Assembly: GCF_002223055.1 (NCBI RefSeq) | Contig: NZ_NKFL01000009.1 | Coordinates: forward strand, 32,029 to 96,028 | Direction of reading: 5' to 3' | DNA length: 64,000 bases | Source of the DNA: Burkholderia sp. HI2500 | Lineage (GTDB): Bacteria > Pseudomonadota > Gammaproteobacteria > Burkholderiales > Burkholderiaceae | Shown here: one piece after another, positions 33,496 to 41,801 of the stretch | Layout: each line of letters starts with the position of its first letter | Numbering within the stretch: the stretch's first letter is position 1 | Program-made: the position numbers and the translations under genes | Notes under the pieces: generated by a model | Databases searched by the model: none | What the model was told of the DNA's origin: nothing | Seen by the model: the letters and a program-made list of their open reading frames with translations, nothing else

Positions 33496-34248
33496 ATGAA
33501 TCGCAGTAATTTTCTGATTCTGGCCTGCGCACTCGGGATGTCATCGGTCGCATTCGCTAGCCCCGTTGTGTGCTCGTCGGGAAACCAAGACTCGACGTGC
33601 TTGCCGCCGATCCACGGGGATCCGATTCCCGCGCCTCAATGTTCGCAGGGGCCGGGATGGGTCACAACGGGTAGCGCGGTTTGGCAGGGTTCGCATTGGA
33701 GCCAGCCGCAGTGTAGCTATCAGCCGCCGCCGAGCTGTCCGGCAGGCATGTTGCAGACGGCCGGGCCGACCTGGACGGGTTCTCAATGGACGCAACCCAG
33801 TTGCCAGTCCGTTCCGCCGCCTGCTGTCGATCCGGTTGCTCAGTGCGCGCAAGCCATCGCACAGCGTCAAAGTGCGTACGGAATCTCGGATGCAAATGCC
33901 GCGACGGATGCACCCGTGCTCGAGGCAAACAACACCCTTCGCTGGCATTACTGGACAGCCAATAACTACAGCGACTGGAAGATCACCTGGAACGGCGTGT
34001 ATGCACCACCAAAGCAAATCGGGAATTTGTTTTCGTTTACGACGAATGGCCATTTCGTCGTCGTTAAAGGAGCGCGGCTCGATTCCGGCGTCGATCCGGG
34101 CTCCGGCATGGAAATCCAGAATTTCGTTGCGGCTGTCTGCGAAGCTGACCCGAATACGGGCGCCGTCATTGGTGTTAGTGAAGCGATCGGCTTTGCACGG
34201 TGCGGCGGAAAAGCACCGGAAGGTTCGTCCGGACCGTGTGGGCGTTGA
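33496..34248 (+). CDS. Secreted hypothetical protein with Trp/Pro/Cys repeats
   Basis: 250 residues from ATG 33496. Signal peptide to about residue 22 (LACALGMSSVAFA). Residues ~45-105 contain two imperfect repeats of the form W-x-G-x2-W-x-Q-P-x-C (VWQGSHWSQPQC and TWTGSQWTQPSC) separated by Pro-rich linkers. The C-terminal ~130 residues are of mixed structure with several Cys. No family recognised. It follows pilV by 11 bp, so may be a pilus-associated or surface protein. The repeat form resembles phage/pilus adhesin linkers. Confidence 0.6.
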   Translation: MNRSNFLILACALGMSSVAFASPVVCSSGNQDSTCLPPIHGDPIPAPQCSQGPGWVTTGSAVWQGSHWSQPQCSYQPPPSCPAGMLQTAGPTWTGSQWTQPSCQSVPPPAVDPVAQCAQAIAQRQSAYGISDANAATDAPVLEANNTLRWHYWTANNYSDWKITWNGVYAPPKQIGNLFSFTTNGHFVVVKGARLDSGVDPGSGMEIQNFVAAVCEADPNTGAVIGVSEAIGFARCGGKAPEGSSGPCGR

Positions 34249-34335
34249 GCGGTGGTATTGGCGATGAGGTTGTAGTGATTTGAGCGTGGCAAACCATTTT
34301 TAACTTTAAGTAAAACATTTGTCCGAGGGGCTTTC

Positions 34336-35493
34336 ATGAATACCGAAAAGAACGTCATCAAGCTGGCCGTGGTTTCTGTTGCTGCAGCCCTTGCATTGTC
34401 CGCATGCGGGGGCGGGGGGGGCGATGGTGGAAGTAATGGCACGCCCGCGGGAGGCACGCAACCAACGACGCCGACATCGCCGTCAAACCCTGGGGGCTCG
34501 ACGTCCGTGCCGCCGCAAACCAGCGTGCCTGCCCCGACGTATCCGAGCGATTCGCCGAGCTCGGTGATGTTCTCGACGTTGAACGCGTATCGCCAGGCGA
34601 TGGGTGTCGGGTTGATGAAGCAGGACACTGCTTTGGATAAGGCGGCGACCGCGCACGCGAACTACGGTTTGCAAAATGTTCCGAGTCGTGCGATTTCGGC
34701 GCTGGGTCACGATGAAAGCGCGTCGCTGCCTGGCTATACCGGTGCGTCGCCGGTTCAGCGTGCGCAGGCTGCCGGCGCTCCTTCGACAGAATGGGTCGGC
34801 GAAGTGGCCTTCGGCGGTTATGGGCCGGTTGTACAAACGACGGGCGCTGACTGCGCGAATACCTGGCTGAACAGTGTCTATCACCTGCAGGGCGTGACTG
34901 CCAATTCCGAAAGCATGGGCGTTGGTGTCGCCACGACGGTGACGACACCGCCGGCGGGACAACAGCCCGCAATGTGGGCGTTCTGTGTTGTCGATATGGG
35001 GACGATCACGGGTGTGCCGGGTGCCCCCAATCTCGGCTCGCCGACGCAAAGTAATTCGATTCCGTCAAGCGGCGGACAGCAGTTCGCAACAAACCTGGTC
35101 GTTCACGCACCGTACAGTGACGAGACTGGTGTGTCGACGTCACTTACGCTTGGCGAAGTGCCGAATCCGGCACCGGATCTGAATGCGCCTGGGCGACCCA
35201 TCATGGTCCGCGTGAACGCGGCCGCCGGCAATACGTTGACGGTTTCGAATTTTCAGCTTGTCGACAACACGGGTGCGGTTGTGTCGACTCGAATCCTCGT
35301 GCCGCAAAGTGCAGTGTCGGGTTCGACCGCGTCCGTAACGGCAGATCCGAACAACGGCCTTTCTCCGGGCGTGGCGTTTCTCCTGCCGCTTGCGCGGCTG
35401 AAGGCGAATACCAAGTACACGGTGACGTTCTCCGGTGCCCGCGACGGTTCGCCGATGTCGACGTCCTGGTCGTTCACTACAGGCGCGCAATAA
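34336..35493 (+). CDS. CAP/SCP-domain lipoprotein
   Basis: 385 residues. Lipoprotein signal ending LSAC, then a Gly/Pro/Thr-rich linker (~25-75). Residues ~80-220 match the CAP (SCP/PR-1) family: LNAYRQAMGVGLMKQDTALDKAATAHANY, HDESASLPGYTGASPVQRAQAAG, and WAFCVVDMG. The C-terminal ~130 residues look like an Ig-like domain (AGNTLTVSNFQLVDN, YTVTFSGARDGSPMSTSW). Function unknown for bacterial CAP proteins in conjugation; an anchored surface role such as recipient contact or exclusion is inferred. It lies between the pilus and T4SS operons, 87 bp after the previous gene. Confidence 0.72.
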   Translation: MNTEKNVIKLAVVSVAAALALSACGGGGGDGGSNGTPAGGTQPTTPTSPSNPGGSTSVPPQTSVPAPTYPSDSPSSVMFSTLNAYRQAMGVGLMKQDTALDKAATAHANYGLQNVPSRAISALGHDESASLPGYTGASPVQRAQAAGAPSTEWVGEVAFGGYGPVVQTTGADCANTWLNSVYHLQGVTANSESMGVGVATTVTTPPAGQQPAMWAFCVVDMGTITGVPGAPNLGSPTQSNSIPSSGGQQFATNLVVHAPYSDETGVSTSLTLGEVPNPAPDLNAPGRPIMVRVNAAAGNTLTVSNFQLVDNTGAVVSTRILVPQSAVSGSTASVTADPNNGLSPGVAFLLPLARLKANTKYTVTFSGARDGSPMSTSWSFTTGAQ

Positions 35494-35504
35494 GGAGCGA
35501 TGTG

Positions 35505-35816
35505 ATGGCACGTCCTTCTCGATCCGTTCAGGTACGAGCTCCGGCTCCCGCCAAAGAAGCATCGGCCGATACACCGATCACGCTGCTGCAGGTCGAAGCA
35601 GCAATCAATCGGTTGCGTCGACGTCCGCTGGAGGTCAGCACGGCCGGTCACGCCTTCGATCTGCATGAGCATCAGCGCAAGCTGCTCGAAGGGCTTTATC
35701 GGGACATGATCTCGTCTCGTCGTTATGTGGTGCCGCTGTTGACAGTGCCGGCATCGGCGAGAAGCCTGTTCCATGCCTGGCCGAGCGTGTCCGCTTCGGG
35801 AGCGAAGACATGGTGA
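35505..35816 (+). CDS. Hypothetical protein (103 aa), T4SS-proximal
   Basis: Start at ATG 35505, after AAGGAG. Soluble, basic N-terminus (RPSRSVQVRAPAPAK), a helical centre (VEAAINRLRRRPLEV, FDLHEHQRKLLEGLYRDM). No domain recognised. It follows the CAP lipoprotein gene by 11 bp and overlaps the TrbM-like gene by 7 bp, so is co-transcribed with them. Confidence 0.5.
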   Translation: MARPSRSVQVRAPAPAKEASADTPITLLQVEAAINRLRRRPLEVSTAGHAFDLHEHQRKLLEGLYRDMISSRRYVVPLLTVPASARSLFHAWPSVSASGAKTW

Positions 35817-36436
35817 CCTCTCGACTGAAGCGCCTGGCCTTGTCCATCGGTATCGCGATCGCGGCGCTGGTTCCTGCCCGTGCTGCGCTCGCCGATGGGT
35901 GGGGCTGCGAAGTGTTGCTCTGTTTGTCGGATCCAAGCGGCCCCGAGTCGAAAAGTCAATGTGTGCCGCCGATCGAGAAGCTTTGGGACGCATTGCGTCA
36001 TGGCAACCCGTTTCCGACCTGCGACCTGCTGGCGTCGCTTGCCAGCCTGCCGGCCGAGCTGCTCAATGAATTTCCGCCAGGCAGCCTGGATAACTATGGC
36101 AAGGGGTCGTCGGCGTCAAACACATGGGCGAGCGGTGGCTATTGCCGCAAGGATCTGGTGGGCTGGGGCGGGCACGAGCAAAGCGAGCTCGTGTGCAACG
36201 CGTCTGGTGCGATCAACGTAATGGTCAACGGGCAGCTGAATACGCGTGTCTGGTGGGGCGTGAACGGCGGCGGACTGATCGGGAACATTCCGAACGGCCA
36301 GCATTCAATCTCGGAAACCTATACGGGCCCATCGCCGTATCCGGCTTATGACCCGACCAAGGCCGGTGCCGAGTTCCTGAAGGAATACCAGCAACGTACG
36401 GATCAGGGATTCTTTGGCGGCGGTGGGAGGCACTGA
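35810..36436 (+). CDS. TrbM-like conjugation protein
   Basis: 208 residues. Signal peptide to ~28 (IAIAALVPARAALA). A Cys-rich segment GCEVLLCLSDPSG then QCVPPIEKLWDALRHG and FPTCDLL (residues 32-75) is characteristic of the TrbM/KikA family. Role in mating is not well defined, but family members are common at the start of T4SS operons. The C-terminal half (~100-208, Gly-rich) is less conserved. Directly upstream of virB1. Confidence 0.7.
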   Translation: MVTSRLKRLALSIGIAIAALVPARAALADGWGCEVLLCLSDPSGPESKSQCVPPIEKLWDALRHGNPFPTCDLLASLASLPAELLNEFPPGSLDNYGKGSSASNTWASGGYCRKDLVGWGGHEQSELVCNASGAINVMVNGQLNTRVWWGVNGGGLIGNIPNGQHSISETYTGPSPYPAYDPTKAGAEFLKEYQQRTDQGFFGGGGRH

Positions 36437-36438
36437 CG

Positions 36439-37146
36439 ATGATGCCGATTGATCTTCCCATGTTGGCGACCACGTGCGCGCCTGCTGTTCATCCGGTGAC
36501 ACTCACGGCCGTCGTGCGCAATGAATCCGGCGCGAATCCGTTCGCGATCGGCGTGGTAGGCGGGCGCCTCGTGCGGCAGCCGCGCACGCAGGCCGAAGCC
36601 GAATCGACGGTCGCTGCGCTCGAGCGAGCGGGATGGAACTACAGCGTGGGCTTGGCGCAGGTGAACCGCTCGAACTTTGTCCGTTATGGCTTGGCTGGCG
36701 GCGGTGCTTTCGATCCGTGCGCGAACCTGCGCGCGGGTAGCGAGATTCTTGCCGATTGCTACCGGCAAGCGTCGATCACCTCGGGTCCAGGACAACGCGC
36801 GTTGCGCCAAGCACTGTCCTGCTATTACAGCGGCAACACCAGTCGCGGATTCAAGGTCGAGAAGAGCGGCACGAGCTACGTGCAGCGCGTGGTCGCCCAG
36901 GCGCAGCCTGCGACGCAACAGGAGGGTACAGCGAAATTGACGACAGCGCCGGCCGCCGGCAGGTCGGCAGCGCCGGTCGACACGTCGGCCGCCACGGTGC
37001 CGCCAATCGAGGTTGTGCGCGACGCGTCTACCGTTCGACGCGTGAAGCGTACGACCACGGGGGAGGCCCCCGCGGTGGCGCCGGCGAAGGGCTCTGGATG
37101 GGACGTATTTGGGGATTTCGGGGCGACTAAGGAGAACCGGGAGTGA
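36439..37146 (+). CDS. virB1: VirB1 lytic transglycosylase
   Basis: 235 residues, no obvious long signal peptide. The SLT domain has VRNESGANPFAIGV with the catalytic Glu (~29), WNYSVGLAQVNRSNF, and CANLRAGSEILADCY, LSCYYSGNTSRGF, the form of VirB1 proteins. The tail (~165-235) is Ala/Thr/Val-rich and its last 45 codons are duplicated downstream (37320-37458). It cuts peptidoglycan for the T4SS. Overlaps the following small frame by 4 bp (GTGA). Confidence 0.88.
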   Translation: MMPIDLPMLATTCAPAVHPVTLTAVVRNESGANPFAIGVVGGRLVRQPRTQAEAESTVAALERAGWNYSVGLAQVNRSNFVRYGLAGGGAFDPCANLRAGSEILADCYRQASITSGPGQRALRQALSCYYSGNTSRGFKVEKSGTSYVQRVVAQAQPATQQEGTAKLTTAPAAGRSAAPVDTSAATVPPIEVVRDASTVRRVKRTTTGEAPAVAPAKGSGWDVFGDFGATKENRE

Positions 37147-37337
37147 ACGATCTGACCGATTCGAAGGGCTTGTACAGCTTCCACGTTACCAAGAGCGACG
37201 AGAACAACACCGGCGAGAAGATCTCCGGCAACACGATGGTGATCGGCGATACCGGGGAAGGTAAGACCACGCTGCTGCAGGAGATGCTGGTGGGCTTTCT
37301 GGAACGGTGCAACACGAAGAATCGAGGTGGTGCGTGA
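37143..37337 (+). pseudogene. Duplicated fragment of virB4 (Walker A region) in a 64-codon frame
   Basis: The frame encodes 64 residues starting with GTG behind AAGGAG, overlapping the virB1 stop. Nucleotides 37161-37319 closely match virB4 40122-40283 (roughly 85% by eye): KGLYSFHVTKSDENNTGEK and the P-loop GDTGEGKTT followed by QEMLVGFLER. The fragment differs by small in-frame indels and keeps the reading frame. After it, sequence reverts to a second copy of the virB1 tail. No ATPase could be formed. It is probably a recombination scar, though translation is possible since the ribosome site and frame are kept. Confidence 0.85.
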
Positions 37338-37458
37338 CGCGTCAGCTGGTCGGTGCGTGAGGTGCGACCACGGTGAGGGGCCTGCGGGGGCGCTGGCAAA
37401 CGGTTCCGGATGGAACGTGTTTTGGAAATTTTGGAACGACGAAGGAGAACAGGGAATG
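37320..37458 (+). repeat. Duplicated virB1 3' tail (copy of 37006-37143)
   Basis: From ATCGAGGT at 37321 the sequence follows the virB1 end (37006 on): GTGCG-GACGCGTC, CGACCACGG, GGNTCNGGATGG and AAGGAGAAC-GGGA, ending at the virB2 ATG. About three-quarters of bases match by eye, so the duplication is old. The virB1 frame is open through into virB2 but has no independent start; virB2 starts at 37456. Confidence 0.85.
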
Positions 37459-37779
37459 AAATACGTGACGAAATTGTTTGGACCGCTCGACCGGCGGTGT
37501 ATGCGTGACACGCTGCTGGCGCTTGTTTTGAGTGGCGTCGCTGTCGCGGCCCAGGCGGGCGGCCTGGATGCAGGAAAGCAGGGGCTGTCGACCCTCCAGA
37601 TCTGGCTGTATGCGTGCGCGGCGATCATTGCGACGTGCTACTTGATTTATTCGGGGGTGCAGTGTTTTGAGGGGGGAGGCAACTGGGTGAAGGAATTCGG
37701 CACATCGTGCGTCAAAGTGTTTTTCTGCGGCGCGGCCGTGGTGCTGGCCGGTTACCTGTTCACGGCCGGCGGCAGCTGA
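37456..37779 (+). CDS. virB2: VirB2 T4SS pilin
   Basis: 107 residues from ATG 37456 (GGAGAACAGGGA upstream). Signal peptide (TLLALVLSGVAVAAQAGG), then two hydrophobic helices (IWLYACAAIIATCYLIYSGVQC and VFFCGAAVVLAGYLFTA) separated by a short loop, as in TrbC/VirB2 pilins. It would be the subunit of the conjugative T-pilus. The sequence upstream is a copy of the virB1 tail, so its ribosome site is a duplicate of that before the virB4 fragment. Confidence 0.82.
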   Translation: MKYVTKLFGPLDRRCMRDTLLALVLSGVAVAAQAGGLDAGKQGLSTLQIWLYACAAIIATCYLIYSGVQCFEGGGNWVKEFGTSCVKVFFCGAAVVLAGYLFTAGGS

Positions 37780-37785
37780 TCGACG

Positions 37786-38238
37786 ATGAGCACCGAGAAG
37801 ACTTTGTACCCGTCCTATGCGGGGCTGAACCGAACCGCGATGCAGTGGGGTATCCCGTTGCTGCCTGGACTGGTCGTGTTCGTCGTGAGCATTTTCACGT
37901 CGCTCATCGGTGCGGCATTCATGGGGCCTGGCGGTTTTGTCCTCGGGCTGCCGGGCGTGCCGATCCTCATGTATTTCAAGCGCGTCTGCGCGACCGATGA
38001 CCAGGCCCTGCGGATCACGTGGTTCGAGCTCATCTGCGTGTTGCGTCGCAAGAACGCATCGTTGTTCGGCAAGACGTACACGCTTGCACCGATGCGTTAC
38101 GGGCGCTCGTACCGTCAAATCCGCGAGCAGCTCGCGCGACCGCTGTCGTTGGAGTTGCAAGAGCGATTCATTGCGCGCTTCAAGGCCGAGCTTGAGCATG
38201 AACGATTGGCGATGGAAGCTGAGACGGGGAGCTATTAA
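37786..38238 (+). CDS. virB3: VirB3
   Basis: 150 residues. N-terminal LYPSYAGLNRTAMQWG, then two membrane segments (LLPGLVVFVVSIFTSLIGAA and a following PGGFVLGLPGVPILMYF), a typical short VirB3 domain; the C-terminal ~70 residues are charged and longer than in classic VirB3 (about 100 aa). It works at the inner membrane with VirB4. Stop overlaps the next gene (TAATG). Confidence 0.82.
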   Translation: MSTEKTLYPSYAGLNRTAMQWGIPLLPGLVVFVVSIFTSLIGAAFMGPGGFVLGLPGVPILMYFKRVCATDDQALRITWFELICVLRRKNASLFGKTYTLAPMRYGRSYRQIREQLARPLSLELQERFIARFKAELEHERLAMEAETGSY

Positions 38239-38873
38239 TGACGCATGCGATGGGGAAACTCTGCGGTGAGCGAGCGCACATCATGGCCGACCAACTTATG
38301 GGAAAAAGCCACGCGTCTCCATTGGCCGATGGTCCGTGCACCCGGGCGATGCTTGATGTGTGGGCGGCCGATTTCGATCGCGCCTGTATCCGCGAGCGTC
38401 GCTTCGAAAGGGGCGGCCTCGTGGGGGCCGCATGTGTATTCGGCGCGATCGCCGTGGTTTTGGCGATGTTCGCCGATCCGTTCGGAGGATGGCGTGGGCT
38501 CTGGGTCTGCGGTTCCCGAGAGGTATTCATTGTCGACTGCGTGGTCGTGGGGAGGGCGTTCTGGCTTTGGGCGTTGGCAGTCATGTTGATGATCGGTACG
38601 TGTCTGATGCTGGCTGTTCCCGATCACGAGTCGCCGCCGCGGAATCCGTATGCGCCGTTGGATGATCAAGACAGCATGCATGCGATGGCGATGCTGGCGG
38701 GGCTTCTGCATGAACCGCTGTTGATTGCGTATCTCGACGGCGTGTTGCACCAGGAGCGCGATCTGACGTTGCATGACCTGCGCCTGTTGCGTGACGCGTC
38801 GACATCCGCTTTGCACTCGAAATGGCAAACCATGGCGCGTGACCTGAGAGTGCTCGAGGAGGATGTGCTGTGA
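38238..38873 (+). CDS. Unknown membrane protein between virB3 and virB4
   Basis: 211 residues. Two membrane segments (GLVGAACVFGAIAVVLAMFA and WLWALAVMLMIGTCLMLAV). The N-terminus has Cys-containing helical parts and the C-terminus (~150-211) is helical and charged. No family recognised. Tightly coupled to virB3 (TAATG). T4SS loci of this plasmid group carry extra membrane proteins; it may be a system-specific assembly or exclusion factor. Confidence 0.55.
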   Translation: MTHAMGKLCGERAHIMADQLMGKSHASPLADGPCTRAMLDVWAADFDRACIRERRFERGGLVGAACVFGAIAVVLAMFADPFGGWRGLWVCGSREVFIVDCVVVGRAFWLWALAVMLMIGTCLMLAVPDHESPPRNPYAPLDDQDSMHAMAMLAGLLHEPLLIAYLDGVLHQERDLTLHDLRLLRDASTSALHSKWQTMARDLRVLEEDVL

Positions 38874-38924
38874 TGAACCGCGCGACGAAATTGGGCAGCT
38901 TGGGCGTAAGGCAAGGGGGAAATC

Positions 38925-41336
38925 GTGCTGACGAGTGAACAGCTGAGAAATCAGCCCGCTATCGAAGATCTGATGCCGAAAATCGGTCGACCGATCTCGG
39001 AGATCGTCACGAGCTACGACGACGATCGCGCGGCGATCGTCGTGCGCGTGCCGGGTATGCCGTTCGAATCGGTGCCGACCGCAGAAATCGAATCGCATTT
39101 CGAGGCGCTGAATCGGTTTCTTGCGGGGCTCGTGATGGACAAGGGCAACCGGCTGGGAATCTGGTGCACGTTCACGCGCCGGCGCGTGACGTTCGACGAC
39201 GAATACGCGTTCTCGTCGCGCTTCATGCAGCGGCTGTCCGACAAGTATCTCAAGCGGTTTAAGAACGGGAATTATTTCGAGAACGCGTTCTACATCACGT
39301 TTCTCCTGAAGGGCGACGATCTGCACGAGCTGATCCCGGAACTCCACGAGATGGCCGAGACGATCGATAAGGCGCTGGCGATCTACGATCCGACCTTCCT
39401 GCGGGTGGTGGAGCGGCACGGTGTGATGTTCAGCGAACCGCTCGCATTTTTTGCCGAGCTGATGAACGGTGTAGACGAGCCGATTCCGGTAACGGCGTCG
39501 ACTGGGCGAGAAATCATTCCGTCGGCCGTGCATCACTTCCATTACGACGTGCTGGAGATCCGGGCCGCGCACAAGACGCGCTATTGCATGTGCTACGACC
39601 TGAAAGATCTGCCGCCGATGGGATGGGGTCATCTGAACCCGATGCTGACGCTGCCGGTCGAGTTCACGTTGACGATCTCTTTCATTGGGATGGGAAACTA
39701 CGAGGCACTGTCTAAAATCGCCGATCAGGAAAACAAACTCAGTTCGGTAGAGGACAAGGCGGTGCATCAGCGCGAGGAGCTGAAGGAAGCGCAGGCGCTG
39801 ATAGCGGGGCGTGATCTGGCGTTTGGCGAATACCATGCAGCGCTCGTCGTGTATGGAGATACGGCGAAGAAGGCGATCGACAACGGTGCGTTTGCCTCGA
39901 GCAAGTCACTGAATGAGTGTGGTCTGCGGTGGATCAAGGCGACGCTATCGGCGCCGATTACGTTCATGAGCCAACTGCCGGGCGCGAAGCACAAGCCGAG
40001 GCCGATGCCGAAATCGACCCGCAACCTCGCGTCGACGTTCAGCCTGCACAACTATTCGACAGGCAAGGCGCGCGGCAACCCGATCGGCGACGGGACGGCC
40101 GTGATCCCGCTGCAGACCGAGTCGAAGGGGTTGTACAGCTTTAACTTCCACGTCACGAAGAACGACGAGAACAATACCGGCGAGAAGATCGCTGGCCACA
40201 CGGTTGCGATCGGGGATACCGGGGAAGGCAAGACCACGCTGCAGGAGATGCTGGTTGGCTTTCTGGAACGGTTCAACACGAAGATGTTCGCGCTCGATAT
40301 GGATCGCAGTATGCAGATCTTTATCGAGGAGCTCGGGGGTGTCTATTTTCCGCTACGTGCGGGCGAGCGCACGGGCCTGGCACCGTTTGCGTTGCCGAAG
40401 ACGGCACGCAATCTTGAATTCCTGTACGAGCTGATCGGTTCGTGCGGGCGCGATGAGCACGGACGGCTGAGTGTTGAAGATACGCGCGCGATCAAGCTGG
40501 GTGTCGACGCGGTGTATTCGCTCACGAACGTGCGTGACCGGCGTTTCTCTCGTCTGCTCGAAAGCATTCCGGATACGGGTGAGGGTTGTCTGCGCCGGCG
40601 TCTCGGCATCTGGTGCGAATCCGAGGGCGGGCGTTTTGCATGGGCGCTCGACAACGCGTCGGATACCGAGATCGATATGACGCAGTTCCACCGAATCGGG
40701 TTCGACGTCACGGACTTTTTGAAGAAAGACTATGCCCCGACCGAGCCTGTGCTGGCGTTCCTGCTGTATCTGAAGAGCCTGATGCAAGTGCGCGGTGGCC
40801 TGCTCGCGACGATTATCGAAGAATTCTGGCTGCCGCTGGCGTACCCGACGACGCAGAAGATGATCGAGCGCAGCCTGCGCGTCGGCCGGCGCGCGGACGA
40901 GTTCGTGATTCTCGTATCGCAGACACCTGACGAAGTACTCAAGAGCCCGATCTGCGGCGCCATCATGCAGCTCACGGCAACCAAGATCTTCCTGCCGAAC
41001 CCGAGCGCTACGCGCGCGAGCTACGGTGAATTGATGACAGATCGCGAGTTCGTTGAATTCAAGCGTATCTGCACGAAGGGCTCGCATACGTTCCTGATCA
41101 AGCAGGGCAACCAGTCGGCATTCGCGACGCTCGATCTGCGCGGCTTTTCGGACGAACTGTCGGTGCTGTCAGCGAACCTCGAGAACGTGGCGATTTGGGA
41201 GGAGGTAGGCATCGAGGCCGACGGTGACCCGGAGTTGCGCATGGAACTGTTCCAGGCACGCCGAAAGGGTAAGCGCGATCGTAAGCCAATGTCGGCGGAT
41301 GTCGGTCGTACTTCGTCGATGGGAGCGCACGCGTGA
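38925..41336 (+). CDS. virB4: VirB4 T4SS ATPase
   Basis: 803 residues, normal length. The start is GTG 38925, after a purine-rich GGGGGAAA. The C-terminal ATPase has Walker A IGDTGEGKTT (~430-438), Walker B LLATIIEEFWLPL (~625) and the SSxxRK-like RSLRVGRRADEFVILVSQTP. The N-terminal CagE/TrbE-like domain covers ~1-400. VirB4 supplies energy for T4SS assembly and DNA export. Walker A region codons (40122-40283) are duplicated at 37161-37319. Stop overlaps the next gene. Confidence 0.95.
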   Translation: MLTSEQLRNQPAIEDLMPKIGRPISEIVTSYDDDRAAIVVRVPGMPFESVPTAEIESHFEALNRFLAGLVMDKGNRLGIWCTFTRRRVTFDDEYAFSSRFMQRLSDKYLKRFKNGNYFENAFYITFLLKGDDLHELIPELHEMAETIDKALAIYDPTFLRVVERHGVMFSEPLAFFAELMNGVDEPIPVTASTGREIIPSAVHHFHYDVLEIRAAHKTRYCMCYDLKDLPPMGWGHLNPMLTLPVEFTLTISFIGMGNYEALSKIADQENKLSSVEDKAVHQREELKEAQALIAGRDLAFGEYHAALVVYGDTAKKAIDNGAFASSKSLNECGLRWIKATLSAPITFMSQLPGAKHKPRPMPKSTRNLASTFSLHNYSTGKARGNPIGDGTAVIPLQTESKGLYSFNFHVTKNDENNTGEKIAGHTVAIGDTGEGKTTLQEMLVGFLERFNTKMFALDMDRSMQIFIEELGGVYFPLRAGERTGLAPFALPKTARNLEFLYELIGSCGRDEHGRLSVEDTRAIKLGVDAVYSLTNVRDRRFSRLLESIPDTGEGCLRRRLGIWCESEGGRFAWALDNASDTEIDMTQFHRIGFDVTDFLKKDYAPTEPVLAFLLYLKSLMQVRGGLLATIIEEFWLPLAYPTTQKMIERSLRVGRRADEFVILVSQTPDEVLKSPICGAIMQLTATKIFLPNPSATRASYGELMTDREFVEFKRICTKGSHTFLIKQGNQSAFATLDLRGFSDELSVLSANLENVAIWEEVGIEADGDPELRMELFQARRKGKRDRKPMSADVGRTSSMGAHA

Positions 41337-41758
41337 ATCACTATCGCCTTCGCTTTTTTTCGACAGTCGGGTGGGTATTGCCGATCATCGGTGCATGTTG
41401 GATAGGTACGTGTCACGCACGTGCGATTGATTCGACGGCACAGGCGTCGACCATTCCAGTAGCTGAACAGCAGGGCAGTGGACGAGCGTCCGTGCGGACG
41501 TTGGCGGATATCTATGAGCAGCTGGTGGTCATCGACAGCCATTTGCTTGTACTGATTTCGCTGGAGCAGGGGCGCGTTGGTGCGGATCGCGGGGTGAAAT
41601 CACCCGCTGCTGGCGTTGCGGCTTTGCCAGCGAGTATTGGGCAGCATCCGTGTGATCAGGTATCTGATCCGTTGCGTAAGCCGGAATGCGAGGCTCAACT
41701 TATGCGAATTCAACGACTGCTGCAGGAGATCGATCGACTGGCGATGCCGATTTACTGA
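41333..41758 (+). CDS. Exported hypothetical protein (141 aa)
   Basis: GTG start at 41333, overlapping the virB4 stop. Signal peptide or anchor (TVGWVLPIIGACWIGTCHARA). The mature part has a helical segment (VRTLADIYEQLVVIDSHLLVLISLEQG) and two Cys near the C-terminus. Not recognised as a named VirB component; lies between virB4 and virB5, a place where small T4SS accessory or periplasmic proteins often sit. Confidence 0.5.
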   Translation: MNHYRLRFFSTVGWVLPIIGACWIGTCHARAIDSTAQASTIPVAEQQGSGRASVRTLADIYEQLVVIDSHLLVLISLEQGRVGADRGVKSPAAGVAALPASIGQHPCDQVSDPLRKPECEAQLMRIQRLLQEIDRLAMPIY

Positions 41759-41801
41759 TCCGATGTGATAGGCCGATACGGGATCGGCGAGGAGAGCGAA
41801 C

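Noticed and set aside
33150..33500. Shufflon at the pilV 3' end
   Set aside because: No 19-bp inverted repeats, no alternative pilV tails and no Rci-type recombinase downstream; the pilV frame simply ends.
37327..37779. Longer virB2 start within the copied virB1 tail
   Set aside because: The frame is open, but the upstream part is a duplicated virB1 tail; the good ribosome site and signal peptide support 37456.
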